Shown one piece after another: positions 1-8,886 of a DNA stretch of 64,000 bases. The translations under genes were made by a program, and so were the position numbers. This DNA comes from Bradyrhizobium cytisi (GTDB lineage Bacteria > Pseudomonadota > Alphaproteobacteria > Rhizobiales > Xanthobacteraceae). The stretch is taken from NCBI RefSeq assembly GCF_008123515.1, contig NZ_VSSR01000012.1:1-64000 (forward strand), given 5' to 3'. Each line of letters opens with the position of its first letter. Positions within the stretch are counted from its first letter, which is position 1. The notes under the pieces are model-generated. The model ran no database searches. It saw only the letters and a list, made by a program, of their open reading frames with translations, and was not told the origin of the DNA.

Positions 1-708
1 CATTCTGGATGCGGCAATACGCTCGGCATCGGCGAGCGTCGTCAGGGTCTTGTCAGCATTCACGAGCGTTGCAGCCGACACGTTAACGCTGCCGGGCACG
101 CGGCCGGGCCGGCCGTAGCGGCTCGGCTCAAGACCTTTATGAAACTGCGGTCCGAGCGCATTGACGGTGACGGCCGAAGGATCGCCGATACGCGCTTTCA
201 CGGTCGTCCTGTCGACGAAGAAGCCGGCGCGCGGCGCGGCCTTGAAGGTTGTCGCCGGATAGCCCTTCGGTGCGCCTGTCACGACAGGCCGCCCCTCGTC
301 CTTCCATTTGTCGAAGCCGCCGTCGAGCACCTGTGCGTCGACGCCGAGCGAGCGCAGCATCCACCAGAACCGCGTCGACCACATCACGGTGCCGATGCTG
401 TAGAGCACGATGGTCTTGCTTGCATCCGCGCCGTGGCGACCGAACGCAGCTTCGAGCTGGGCCACGCCAGGCATCATGAAGAATTGTTGCGCGGAGGTGT
501 CTGAGAACTCGCCCTGCAGGTCGAGGAAATCGGCGCCCGGGATGTGGCCGGCCGCGAACGTCTTGTCACCGGCGACGGCGCGATACGGCACGTCGCTGCC
601 GGGTGGGACAGGTTCGTTGTAGGTCGTGCAGTCGTAGAGGCGGAGGTTCGGATCGCTGAGAATGACGGCGAGCTGCTCGGTGGTGATGAGGGCGGTTGGC
701 TGGGACAT
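1..708 (-). CDS. sseA: Sulfurtransferase, rhodanese family (partial)
   Basis: Probable thiosulfate or 3-mercaptopyruvate sulfurtransferase, which moves sulfane sulfur from a donor to a thiophilic acceptor such as cyanide or thiols. I translated it from the minus strand: it starts MSQPTALITTEQLAVIL, has the first rhodanese domain with AAGHIPGADFLDLQ and then YSIGTVMWSTRFWWMLRSLG and VLDGGFDKWKDEG, and enters the second domain (FFVDRTTVKARI, then GRVPGSVNV) before the window ends. The non-catalytic first domain and linker are inside. The catalytic cysteine loop of the second domain lies beyond base 1, so donor specificity cannot be judged. The start at 708 is supported by GGAGAG just upstream. 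The gene name follows the two-domain layout and is tentative. Confidence 0.82.
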   Translation of the reverse strand, partial: MSQPTALITTEQLAVILSDPNLRLYDCTTYNEPVPPGSDVPYRAVAGDKTFAAGHIPGADFLDLQGEFSDTSAQQFFMMPGVAQLEAAFGRHGADASKTIVLYSIGTVMWSTRFWWMLRSLGVDAQVLDGGFDKWKDEGRPVVTGAPKGYPATTFKAAPRAGFFVDRTTVKARIGDPSAVTVNALGPQFHKGLEPSRYGRPGRVPGSVNVSAATLVNADKTLTTLADAERIAASRM

Positions 709-747
709 TGTGTGCTCTCCCAATTTGAGCTTGCGCTTCGAGGCACA

Positions 748-856
748 CTGTCATTGCCCGCGAAAGCGGGCAATCCAGTATTCCAGAGGCTGCAGTCGTA
801 TCAACCAACTCTCGCCGCGGCGTACTGGATGCCCCGGTCAAGCCGTGGCATGACAG
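748..856. repeat. Palindromic intergenic repeat, GTCATTGCCCGCG family
   Basis: The outer arms CTGTCAT and ATGACAG enclose arms related to GCCCGCGAAAGCGGGCAATCC and GTACTGGATGCCCCGGTC. It fills most of the gap between the sulfurtransferase and dihydroorotase genes. A second copy of the same family lies at 24108-24214 with the same order of motifs (GTCATGCCCGCGAAGGCGGG ... GTACTGGAT ... ATGACAG). It could fold as a cruciform or an RNA hairpin. Confidence 0.75.
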
Positions 857-871
857 CGGAGCGAGAAGCCC

Positions 872-2206
872 CTACTGCTTCAGCGTCTCCAGGAATCGCA
901 CCGGCTCGCCCTGCGAGGCCGTCACCAGCTCGCCCTGCCACATCACGCGGCGGCCGCGGATGAAGGTGCCGACGGGCCAACCCGTGACGCGGACGCCATC
1001 ATAGGGTGTCCAGCCGGCCTTGGATGCCACCCATTTGTTGGTGATGGTCTCGTTGCGCTTTAGATCGACAATCGTGAAGTCGGCATCGTAACCGGCGGCG
1101 ATGCGGCCCTTGCAGGCCATGTTGTAGAGGCGCGCGGGACCGGCGCTGGTGAGATCGACGAACCTTGCGAGCGACAGCCGGCCGGCGTTGACATGGTCGA
1201 GCATCAGCGGCACCAGCGTCTGCACGCCGGTCATGCCGGAGGGCGACGCCGGATAGGTCTTCTGCTTCTCTTCCAGCGTATGCGGGGCGTGGTCGGAGCC
1301 GAGCACGTCGATGATGCCCTGCTCGATGCCGCGCCAGATGCCGGCGCGGTGATCGGCGCCGCGCACCGGCGGGTTCATCTGCGCTAGCGTGCCGAGCCGC
1401 TCGTAGCATTCGGGTGCAACCAGCGTGAGATGATGCGGCGTCGCCTCGCAGGAGGCGACATCCTTGTGGTCGCGCAAATATTCGATCTCTTCCTTGGTCG
1501 AGATGTGCAGCACGTGGATGCGTTTGCCGGTCTCGTGCGCGAGCTTGACGAGGCGCTGCGTCGCCATCAGCGCCGCGGTCTCGTCGCGCCAGACCGGATG
1601 CGAACGCGGATCGCCCTCGATGCGGAGCGCCTTGCGATCGTTGAGGCGATACTCGTCCTCGGCATGGAACGCCGCGCGGCGGCGGATCACCTGAAAGATG
1701 CGGCGCAGGCTCTCGTCGTCCTCCACCAGCAGCGCGCCGGTCGAGGAGCCGATGAACACTTTCACGCCGGCACAGCCGGGCGCGCGCTCGAGCACAGGCA
1801 GATCCTGCACGTTCTCGCGGGTGCCGCCGATGAAGAAGGCGAAATCGCAATGCATGCGGTGATGGGCGCGCTTCACCTTATCGCTGAAAGTCGCCTCCGT
1901 CACAGTAAGCGGCGAGGTGTTCGGCATCTCGAACACTGCGGTGACGCCGCCCATCACAGCGCTGCGCGAGCCGGTCTCGAGGTCTTCCTTCTGCTCCAGC
2001 CCGGGCTCGCGGAAATGCACCTGCGTGTCCATCACGCCGGGCAGGATGTGCAGGCCCTTGCAGTCGATCACCTCGGCGGCGGAGCCTTGCGGCAGCGGGC
2101 CAAGCTCGGCGATGCGACCGCCTGCGATGCCGATATCGCGAACAGCCTCGCCGTCCTGGTTGACGACGGTGCCGCCCTTGAGGATCACATCGAAACGCTG
2201 GGTCAT
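872..2206 (-). CDS. pyrC: Dihydroorotase (class I-like amidohydrolase)
   Basis: Cyclic amidohydrolase of 444 aa, annotated by family resemblance as dihydroorotase, which interconverts carbamoyl-aspartate and dihydroorotate in pyrimidine synthesis. Visible features: beta-sandwich N-terminus (FDVILKGGTVV), metal motif DTQVHFREPG at 60-69, MPNTSP at 94-99, a candidate carbamylated Lys149 in VKVFIGSSTG, His181 in FHAED, HVLHIS near 237, ATPHHLTL, and GSDHAPHT carrying the catalytic Asp. In the first motif Gln62 replaces the first His of the usual HxH pair; the second (His64) is kept. No pyrB lies nearby, so this may be a second copy rather than the main pathway enzyme. Hydantoinase- or allantoinase-type activity is the alternative. 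It is divergent from ygfZ, with about 100 bp between them. Confidence 0.8.
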   Translation of the reverse strand: MTQRFDVILKGGTVVNQDGEAVRDIGIAGGRIAELGPLPQGSAAEVIDCKGLHILPGVMDTQVHFREPGLEQKEDLETGSRSAVMGGVTAVFEMPNTSPLTVTEATFSDKVKRAHHRMHCDFAFFIGGTRENVQDLPVLERAPGCAGVKVFIGSSTGALLVEDDESLRRIFQVIRRRAAFHAEDEYRLNDRKALRIEGDPRSHPVWRDETAALMATQRLVKLAHETGKRIHVLHISTKEEIEYLRDHKDVASCEATPHHLTLVAPECYERLGTLAQMNPPVRGADHRAGIWRGIEQGIIDVLGSDHAPHTLEEKQKTYPASPSGMTGVQTLVPLMLDHVNAGRLSLARFVDLTSAGPARLYNMACKGRIAAGYDADFTIVDLKRNETITNKWVASKAGWTPYDGVRVTGWPVGTFIRGRRVMWQGELVTASQGEPVRFLETLKQ

Positions 2207-2307
2207 GGCTGGAGACCTCTCTCATCCCCAAGCGCAGGGCTCGAGGTCTTGTCGTTTATGCCTTGCGGGCTTACGTTCCGGAGCACCATGTCGCAAGAGA
2301 TTTTCGC

Positions 2308-3189
2308 ATGAAATCAGCGTTTCTTCCGGACCGGGGCGTGATCAAGATCGCGGGCGAGGATGCGCGCAACTTCCTCAACGGCCTCATCACGACCGATATC
2401 GACAAGCTCAAGCCGGGCCTGGGGCGATTCGGTGCGCTGCTGACGCCGCAGGGCAAGATCATCGTGGACTTCCTGATCACGGAAGTCCCCGCCGGCCATG
2501 GCGGCGGGTTCCTGATCGACTGCCCGAAACCGCTGGCCGACGGCCTCGCCACCAAGCTGAAATTCTACAAGCTGCGCGCCAAGGTGACGGTGGACAACCT
2601 CTCCGACGATCTCGGCGTGCTCGCGGCCTGGGACGGCCAGCCAGCGGCTCAGCCGGATCTCTCCTTTGCCGATCCACGCAATGAGCATCTCGGCACTCGC
2701 ATCCTGATCCCCGGGGATCTCAAGCAAAAACTCTCCGACCTGATCGGCGCCGAGCTGGTCGATGCCGCCGACTACGAGGCGCATCGCATCGCACTCGGCG
2801 TGCCGCGCGGCGGGCTCGATTTCATGTACAGCGATGCGTTCCCGCACGAGACCAATATGGACCGCCTCGCCGGTGTCGATTTCGACAAGGGCTGCTATGT
2901 CGGCCAGGAGGTCGTCTCGCGCATGCAGCATCGCGGCACCGCGCGCACCCGCAGCGTGAAGGTACTGCTCGAAGGCTCCTCGCCCGAGGCTGGTGTCAGT
3001 GTCATGGCCGGCGACAAGTCCGTCGGCACCATGGGCTCGTCGGCGCAAGGCAAGGGCATCGCGCTGGTGCGCATCGACCGCGTTGCGGACGCGCTCGATG
3101 CCGGCCAGCCGCTGACCGCTGGCGGTCTCGCGTTGAAGCTGGCAGAACCTGACGTCGTCCGCATTCCCGCAAAGCAGCCCACCGCATGA
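2308..3189 (+). CDS. ygfZ: YgfZ/GcvT-like folate-binding protein
   Basis: Folate-binding protein of the GcvT fold that supports Fe-S cluster enzyme maintenance (YgfZ/IBA57 family), 293 aa. The family signature KGCYVGQE is present in FDKGCYVGQEVVSRMQHRG, with the conserved cysteine. The N-terminal half shows FLNGLITTDI and LTPQGKIIVDFLI, as expected for the tetrahydrofolate-binding barrel. The reading frame is open from 2263, but the family begins at MKSAFLPDRGVIKI, so I place the start at 2308. The stop overlaps the next start (tag) by 4 bases, showing translational coupling. Confidence 0.9.
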   Translation: MKSAFLPDRGVIKIAGEDARNFLNGLITTDIDKLKPGLGRFGALLTPQGKIIVDFLITEVPAGHGGGFLIDCPKPLADGLATKLKFYKLRAKVTVDNLSDDLGVLAAWDGQPAAQPDLSFADPRNEHLGTRILIPGDLKQKLSDLIGAELVDAADYEAHRIALGVPRGGLDFMYSDAFPHETNMDRLAGVDFDKGCYVGQEVVSRMQHRGTARTRSVKVLLEGSSPEAGVSVMAGDKSVGTMGSSAQGKGIALVRIDRVADALDAGQPLTAGGLALKLAEPDVVRIPAKQPTA

Positions 3190-3812
3190 GCCGTGCTCCC
3201 CGCCTGCATCCCGACGGAAAGACCCGCTGCCCATGGCCCGGCGAAGATCCGCTCTATGTCGCCTATCACGACATCGAATGGGGCGTGCCCGAGTATGACG
3301 ACCGCGCGCTCTATGAAAAGCTGATCCTCGACGGCTTTCAGGCCGGCCTCTCCTGGATCACGATTTTGCGCAAGCGCGACAATTTCCGCAAAGCGTTCGA
3401 CGATTTCAAGCCGGAGAAGATCGCGCGCTACAACGACAAGAAGGTGCACGCGTTGATGAACGACGTCGGCATCGTGCGCAACCGCGCCAAGATCGACGGC
3501 GCGATCCTCAGCGCAAAATCCTATCTCGACATCATGGAGAAGGGTCCCGGCTTTTCGAAGCTGTTGTGGGATTTCATGGACGGCCGGCCCAAGGTCAACA
3601 ATTTCAAGACCACGGCAAGCGTGCCGGCCTCGACACCTTTGTCGGTGCAGGTCTCCAAGGAGCTGTCCTCGCGCGGCTTCAAGTTCGTCGGGCCGACCAT
3701 CGTCTATGCCTTCATGGAGGCGACAGGCATGGTCAACGACCATCTCGTCGACTGCCACTGCCACGCGACCTGCAGCAAGATGCAGCGCAAGCCGCGCCTC
3801 AAGGCCAAATGA
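3186..3812 (+). CDS. tag: DNA-3-methyladenine glycosylase I
   Basis: Base-excision repair enzyme that removes 3-methyladenine from alkylated DNA, 208 aa, the usual family length. It has the N-terminal block RCPWPGEDPLYVAYHDIEWG with the zinc-ligand Cys and His, the DGFQAGLSWITIL segment, and the C-terminal HLVDCHCHATC block that carries the remaining zinc ligands. It is the middle gene of a three-gene run with 4-base ATGA overlaps on both sides (ygfZ before, HD hydrolase after), so it is almost certainly co-transcribed and translationally coupled. Confidence 0.94.
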   Translation: MSRAPRLHPDGKTRCPWPGEDPLYVAYHDIEWGVPEYDDRALYEKLILDGFQAGLSWITILRKRDNFRKAFDDFKPEKIARYNDKKVHALMNDVGIVRNRAKIDGAILSAKSYLDIMEKGPGFSKLLWDFMDGRPKVNNFKTTASVPASTPLSVQVSKELSSRGFKFVGPTIVYAFMEATGMVNDHLVDCHCHATCSKMQRKPRLKAK

Positions 3813-4423
3813 CGGCCGGGAAGACTTCACGCGACGTGGCTTCCCGCGCCTGGCAGCGCATGCTGTCGGGCCGGCGGCTCGATCTGCTCGATCCCTCTCC
3901 GCTCGATGTCGAGATCGGCGACATCGCGCATGGGCTCGCGCGCGTCGCCCGCTGGAACGGGCAGACCATTGGCGCACATATCTTCTCGGTGGCGCAGCAC
4001 ACGCTGCTGGTGGAAACCGTGCTGCGGCACGAGATGCCGGGCGTCGATCAGCGCATGCGCCTCGCCGCGCTGCTGCACGACGCGCCCGAGTACGTGATCG
4101 GCGACATGATCTCGCCGTTCAAGGCGGTGCTCGACGGCCATTACAAGGCCGTGGAGAAGCGCCTGCTCGGCGCCATCCACGTCCGCTTCGGCCTGCCGCC
4201 CGTTCTCGCGGACGAGATCACGCTGGCGATCAAGGCCGCCGATCGCGGCGCGGCCTATCTGGAGGCGACCGAGCTCGCCGGCTTCAGCGAGAGCGAGGCG
4301 AAGCGCCTGTTCGGGAGGGATCCGGGCCTCTCCGACAACGTCCGACGCGACTATCTGACGCCCTGGACGGCGGCGCGGGCCGAGAAGCAGTTTCTGGAGC
4401 GGTTTGGCGCCGTGTTTGCGTAA
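3809..4423 (+). CDS. HD domain phosphohydrolase (YfbR-like)
   Basis: Metal-dependent phosphohydrolase of 204 aa in the HD superfamily, resembling YfbR-type 5'-deoxynucleotidases. The motif order H...HD...D is visible: HIFSVAQHTLLV, then RLAALLHDAPEYVIGDMISP, with a later Asp in the KAADRGAAYLEATE region. The frame is open from 3566, but the 5' part is a shadow of tag; the start ATG at 3809 overlaps the tag stop as ATGA. Substrate is inferred only from family. Coupling with tag suggests a role in nucleotide clean-up or repair, but this is not proven. Confidence 0.88.
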   Translation: MTAGKTSRDVASRAWQRMLSGRRLDLLDPSPLDVEIGDIAHGLARVARWNGQTIGAHIFSVAQHTLLVETVLRHEMPGVDQRMRLAALLHDAPEYVIGDMISPFKAVLDGHYKAVEKRLLGAIHVRFGLPPVLADEITLAIKAADRGAAYLEATELAGFSESEAKRLFGRDPGLSDNVRRDYLTPWTAARAEKQFLERFGAVFA

Positions 4424-4454
4424 GTGCTGTCATGGGTCGATGGCGCTACTAATT

Positions 4455-4604
4455 CCGTCGTCGTCCCGGCGAAGGCCGGGACCCATAACCCAAGGGAGAA
4501 GTTGCGGTGCGAAACTGACAACCACGAGTCTTCGCAAAACCCGATCCTGTGGTTATGGGTCCCGGATCTGCACTCCGCTTCGCTGCGTTTGTCCGGGACG
4601 ACGG
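4455..4604. repeat. Palindromic intergenic repeat, GTCGTCCCGG family
   Basis: Inverted repeat bounded by CCGTCGTCCCGG and CCGGGACGACGG, with an inner pair GGGACCCATAACC / GGTTATGGGTCCC. It occupies most of the 234-bp gap between the HD hydrolase and the phosphatase. Directly after it, TTTGCCCACTCTACGG (about 4611-4626) resembles one arm of the GTAGGGTGGGCAAAG family seen at 31464, 38697 and 55358. Confidence 0.75.
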
Positions 4605-4657
4605 TGAGGCTTTGCCCACTCTACGGTCGCGGCTATAATCAAGAAAAAGGTCCCCCC

Positions 4658-5164
4658 ATGATCCACGTCTGTTCGCTCGCCGCACTTCCCGAAACCGTCC
4701 GCCGCACCGGGGCCAGCCATGTGCTGACGGTGATGGCGAATGTCGAGCAGGTGGCGCGGCCGGTGTCGGTGCTCCCTGCCAACCATCTCAAGGTGTCGAT
4801 GGACGACATCACCGAGGAGATGGACGGTTTCGTCGCGCCCTCGGAAACGCATGTCGAGCAGGTGCTGAATTTCGTTCGCGGCTGGGATCGCAGCGCACCG
4901 CTGGTGGTGCATTGCTATGCCGGCATCAGCCGCTCCACCGCAAGCGCGTTCGCCACGGCGTGCGCGCTCAATCCGAATCGCGACGAGATCGAGATCGCCA
5001 AGAAAATCCGCGCGGCCTCCCCGATCGCCTCGCCGAACCGGCGCATCGTCAGCCTGGCTGACCGCGCGCTGGGGCGCAACGGCCGCATGTTGCGCGCGCT
5101 CGACGAGATGGGCCCGGGCGCCATGATGGTCGAGGGCCACCCCTTCGTGATCGAGCTCGAATGA
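4658..5164 (+). CDS. Tyrosine phosphatase family protein
   Basis: Small cysteine-based protein phosphatase of 168 aa. The P-loop CX5R motif is seen as VVHCYAGISRSTASA (Cys and Arg six apart), and NHLKVSMDDITEEMDG upstream fits the general-acid loop of dual-specificity phosphatases. The open frame runs back to 4424, but that part is the intergenic repeat; I chose ATG 4658, preceded by AAGAAAAAGG. The target is unknown. It stands 19 bp upstream of the Nudix-type regulator in the same direction. Confidence 0.85.
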   Translation: MIHVCSLAALPETVRRTGASHVLTVMANVEQVARPVSVLPANHLKVSMDDITEEMDGFVAPSETHVEQVLNFVRGWDRSAPLVVHCYAGISRSTASAFATACALNPNRDEIEIAKKIRAASPIASPNRRIVSLADRALGRNGRMLRALDEMGPGAMMVEGHPFVIELE

Positions 5165-5183
5165 CATCAGCGATCGTCACCGA

Positions 5184-6146
5184 ATGAGCGACAAGCTGCT
5201 GACGCCGATCGAGATCGGCCTGACCGCCGCGATCGTCGCGATCGAGGAGCATGAGCCGCTGGTGCTGACCGCGCGCGGCGGCGACGGCTTGACCGGACTG
5301 CCGTTCGGTCCGTTCGATGCGCCGAGCCATCGCACCTTCGAGATCGGCCTGCGCGCCTGGGTCGAGGAACAGGCGGGCTTGCGGCTCGGCTATGTCGAGC
5401 AGCTCTACACCTTTGGCGATCGCGGCCGCCATGCGGAAGCCGGCGACACCGGCGCGCATATGGTGTCGATCGGCTATCTCGCGCTGACGCGCGCCGCCGA
5501 GGGCACTGCGAACGCGGCGAGCTTCGAGCCCTGGTATCGTTTCTTCCCCTGGGAAGACTGGCGCGAGGCGCCGCCTGCGATCATTGCCCGCGACATCATC
5601 CCGGCGCTGACCGCATGGGCCGAGGAAGAAACGCCGGAAACCACGCGCGCGCTGCCGCGAAAAGATCGCGTGCGGTTCTATTTCGGCCTCGAGGGTGCTT
5701 CTTGGGACGAGGAGCGCGTGCTCGATCGCTATGAACTCCTGTACGAGGCAGGCTTGGTCGAGGAGGCGCGGCGCGACGGCCGGCCGGCGGCATTGGCGCG
5801 CAGGACGCTGCCCCCGCTCGGCACCTCCATGCGGTTCGACCACCGCAGAATCCTCGCCACGGGAATTGCGCGGCTGCGCGCGAAGTTGAAGTATCGTCCT
5901 GTGGTATTTGAACTTTTGCCCGCCGAGTTCACACTCACTGAGTTGCAGTATACGGTGGAGGCGATCTCCGGCCGGCACCTGCACAAGCAGAATTTCCGCC
6001 GTCTGGTTGAAACCGAAGCCCTGGTCGAACCGACCGGCGTGATGTCGACACAGACCGGCGGGAGACCGGCGGCGCTCTATCGCTTCCGCCGCGACGTACT
6101 CCAGGAGCGGCCGGCGCCCGGCTTGCGCGTGCGCTCCCGGCGCTAG
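5184..6146 (+). CDS. nadQ: Nudix-like NAD-biosynthesis regulator (NadQ/NrtR type)
   Basis: DNA-binding protein of 320 aa with an N-terminal Nudix-like domain and a C-terminal winged helix. The Nudix box is degenerate: around 57-66 it reads RAWVEEQAGL where an active enzyme would have REUxEExGU, so it probably binds a ligand without cleaving it. The C-terminal half has the NrtR-type wing-helix block YRPVVFELLPAEFTLTELQY, then LHKQNFRRLVE and GGRPAALYRFRR. From memory, alphaproteobacterial relatives (COG4111, NadQ) control nadABC; nadABC lies in this window at 18741, behind two matching palindromes. The name is an inference from that context. It overlaps nothing and follows the phosphatase. Confidence 0.75.
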   Translation: MSDKLLTPIEIGLTAAIVAIEEHEPLVLTARGGDGLTGLPFGPFDAPSHRTFEIGLRAWVEEQAGLRLGYVEQLYTFGDRGRHAEAGDTGAHMVSIGYLALTRAAEGTANAASFEPWYRFFPWEDWREAPPAIIARDIIPALTAWAEEETPETTRALPRKDRVRFYFGLEGASWDEERVLDRYELLYEAGLVEEARRDGRPAALARRTLPPLGTSMRFDHRRILATGIARLRAKLKYRPVVFELLPAEFTLTELQYTVEAISGRHLHKQNFRRLVETEALVEPTGVMSTQTGGRPAALYRFRRDVLQERPAPGLRVRSRR

Positions 6147-6195
6147 ATCCAAGATTTGCGATCGGCCCCCGCCCGCCGATTGCCTGGAGGCCTTA

Positions 6196-8883
6196 ATGTT
6201 CGACGCCCCGTTCGACGACCTTGCGATTCTCATTGCGATCGTCGCCTTCCTGATCGCGATCAAGGCCACCAGCCAGGCGACTGAACTGCGCCGGCGGATG
6301 AACTCGCTCGAGGCAATGCTGTACGCGCAACGGCAGGTGCAGCCGCCACCGCTGATGCCCACGCCGGCGCCCGAAGCGCCCGCGACAATTGCCGCGGAGC
6401 CACCGCCGCTCGCGCCCGAAACCGAGCTGGCGCCGCCGGTCACCGAACAAGTTTCGCCGCCTCCGCTCGAGGCGAGCACCGACAATGTCGCGCCGCCTCC
6501 CGTGCCCGCCGCAGAACCCGGCTTCGAAGAACGGCTCGGCACCCGCTGGGTGGTGTGGATCGGCGGACTTGCGCTCGCACTCGGCGGCTTCTTCATGGTG
6601 CGCTATTCGATCGAGGCCGGCCTGGTCGGCCCCGGCGTGCGCGTGTTCCTCGGCGGCCTGTTCGCACTCGCCTTGCTGGGCGCCGGCGAATGGACGCGGC
6701 GCAGGGAGAGCATCTCCACCATCGCGGCGTTGCCGATCGCCAACATCCCCGCGATCCTCACCGCGGCCGGAACTGCGGTCGCGTTCGCAACGGTGTATGC
6801 GGCCTACGCGCTCTATGACTTCCTGGTGCCCGCCACGGCCTTCGTGCTGCTCGGCCTCGTCGCGCTCGGCACGCTCGCGGCAGCACTGCTGCACGGGCCG
6901 GCGCTCGCGGGCCTCGGCGTGGTCGGCGCCTTCGTGACGCCGGTGCTCGTCTCCAGCGGCAAGCCGGACTATTGGGCGCTCTACATCTATCTGGCCATCG
7001 TCACCGCCGCGAGCTTTGGCCTCGCCCGTATCAGGCTGTGGCGCTGGCTCGCGGTCACCACCATTGTCTTCGCCGTGCTCTGGATATTCCCGGGACTCGA
7101 AGCGAGCGATTTGCAGGTCGCGCCGCATGCGTTCCATGTGATCGCTGGCTTCGTGCTCGCCGTGTTGCTCGTCGTCTGCGGCTTCATGTTCGGCCCAACC
7201 ATCGAGGACGGACAGATCGAGCCGGTCTCGTCGAGTGCTCTCGGCGCCTATCTGTTCGGCGCGATGTTGATCGTGCTGTCGAGCGCGCATGCCGATCTCG
7301 CGCTGATCGCCTTCACGCTGCTCGTTGCGGCGACGCTGTTCGTCGCCTGGCGGGCCGAGGCTGCCGTCGGCGCGCTGGGTGCAGCCGCTGCGACCGTGTT
7401 CATCGTGTTCGCCGAATGGGCCGTGCGCGCCAATCCCGACATGTTGGTGCTGCCGGGCGGCCCCATGCCCGGCATCACGCCGACCGCCACCGACAGCGCA
7501 GTGACGCTGCACCTCGTGATGGCCGCGATCTTCGCCGCCGGCTTCGGCATCGCGGGCTTCTTCGCACAGGGGCGCTCGAGCTCAGCGATCATTCCCGTAG
7601 TGTGGTCGGCGGCGGGTGTCGCCACGCCGATCGCGATCCTGGTCGCGCTCTATGCCCGCATCGCCCATCTCGACCGCTCGATCCCGTTTGCGATCCTCGC
7701 GGTGCTGCTCGCTGCTGCCTTCGCGGCGGCGACCGAAACGCTCACGCGCCGCGAGACCCGGCCGGGCGTTGCGATCTCCACTGCACTGTTTGCGACCGGC
7801 ACGCTCGGCGCACTGGCGCTGGCGCTGACCTTCGCGCTGGAGAAGGGCTGGCTCACCATCGCGCTGGCGCTAATGTCGCTCGGCACCGCCTGGATTGCGA
7901 TGCAGCGACCGATCCCGTTCCTGCGCTGGCTCGCCGCCATCTTCGCCAGCATCGTCACCGCGCGCATCCTTTACGACCCCCGCATCGTCGGCGATGCCGT
8001 CGGCACCACGCCGATCTTCAACTGGCTGCTGTGGGGCTATGGCCTGCCGGCCGCCTCGTTCTGGGCGGCGAGCATGTTCCTGCGACGACGCGGTGACGAC
8101 GCGCCGCTGCGCATGGTGGAGGCGGCCGCGATCCTGTTCACCGCGCTGCTCGCCTTCATGGAGGTTCGCCATCTCGCAACCAGCGGCGACATGATCGCAG
8201 CGCCGTCACTGCTCGAAGCAGGCCTCCAGGTCTGCGTGTCATTGGCCATGGCGATCGGGCTGGAGCGATTGCGGCTGCGCAGCCACAGCATCGTGCACAA
8301 TGTCGGCGCGGTCGTGCTCACGGCAATCGCCGGCTTCATCAGCGTGTTCGGCTTGCTGTTCCTAGAGAACCCGCTGCTGTGGCGCATCGATGTCGGCGGC
8401 GCCGTGCTCAACCTGCTACTGCTTTGCTACGCGCTACCGGCGGTGCTGATGCTGCTGCTCGCCTATGCGGTCGCCGGTGCGCGCGGCAAAGTCTATGCGA
8501 ACACCATCGCGGGCGCTGCCCTCGTATTTGCGCTGTCGTACCCGACGCTGGAGATCCGCCGCTTCTATCACGGCCCGTTGCTCACCAGCGGCGAGACCAC
8601 GGGGGCTGAGCAATACAGCTATTCGATCGGCTGGCTCGCCTTCGGCGTCGTGCTGCTCGGCATTGGCCTAACAGTGAACTCCGAGCGGGCGCGGCTGGCG
8701 TCGGCCGCCGTCATCGCGCTGACGATCCTGAAGGCCTTCGTGATCGACATGTCGACGCTGACCGGCGTCTACCGCGCGCTGTCGTTCATGTGCCTCGGCA
8801 TCGTGCTGGTCGCGATCGGCTGGCTGTACCAGCGCATCCTGTTCCGGCGGCAGGCTCCGCCGGTTCAACAAACAGGCAGTTGA
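6196..8883 (+). CDS. DUF2339 multi-pass membrane protein
   Basis: Integral membrane protein of 895 aa. It starts with a short hydrophobic helix (residues 8-24), then RRRMNSLEAML and a Pro/Ala/Glu-rich cytoplasmic or periplasmic linker (about 50-110), then FEERLGTRWVVWIGGLALAL, the entry to a long run of some two dozen hydrophobic segments to the C-terminus. This architecture matches DUF2339 proteins, whose function is unknown. The start ATG has GGAGG six bases upstream. It stands 49 bp after the regulator gene and is followed tail to tail by the chemoreceptor cluster. Confidence 0.85.
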   Translation: MFDAPFDDLAILIAIVAFLIAIKATSQATELRRRMNSLEAMLYAQRQVQPPPLMPTPAPEAPATIAAEPPPLAPETELAPPVTEQVSPPPLEASTDNVAPPPVPAAEPGFEERLGTRWVVWIGGLALALGGFFMVRYSIEAGLVGPGVRVFLGGLFALALLGAGEWTRRRESISTIAALPIANIPAILTAAGTAVAFATVYAAYALYDFLVPATAFVLLGLVALGTLAAALLHGPALAGLGVVGAFVTPVLVSSGKPDYWALYIYLAIVTAASFGLARIRLWRWLAVTTIVFAVLWIFPGLEASDLQVAPHAFHVIAGFVLAVLLVVCGFMFGPTIEDGQIEPVSSSALGAYLFGAMLIVLSSAHADLALIAFTLLVAATLFVAWRAEAAVGALGAAAATVFIVFAEWAVRANPDMLVLPGGPMPGITPTATDSAVTLHLVMAAIFAAGFGIAGFFAQGRSSSAIIPVVWSAAGVATPIAILVALYARIAHLDRSIPFAILAVLLAAAFAAATETLTRRETRPGVAISTALFATGTLGALALALTFALEKGWLTIALALMSLGTAWIAMQRPIPFLRWLAAIFASIVTARILYDPRIVGDAVGTTPIFNWLLWGYGLPAASFWAASMFLRRRGDDAPLRMVEAAAILFTALLAFMEVRHLATSGDMIAAPSLLEAGLQVCVSLAMAIGLERLRLRSHSIVHNVGAVVLTAIAGFISVFGLLFLENPLLWRIDVGGAVLNLLLLCYALPAVLMLLLAYAVAGARGKVYANTIAGAALVFALSYPTLEIRRFYHGPLLTSGETTGAEQYSYSIGWLAFGVVLLGIGLTVNSERARLASAAVIALTILKAFVIDMSTLTGVYRALSFMCLGIVLVAIGWLYQRILFRRQAPPVQQTGS

Positions 8884-8886
8884 GGA

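Noticed and set aside
4424-4657. N-terminal extension of the tyrosine phosphatase
   Set aside because: The extra sequence is translated palindromic repeat; the start at 4658 has a better ribosome-binding site and matches the family.
5049-7512. Minus-strand open frames opposite the NadQ-like and DUF2339 genes
   Set aside because: Residue composition (Arg, Gly, Ala, His-rich) and lack of motifs mark them as antisense shadows of the real genes.
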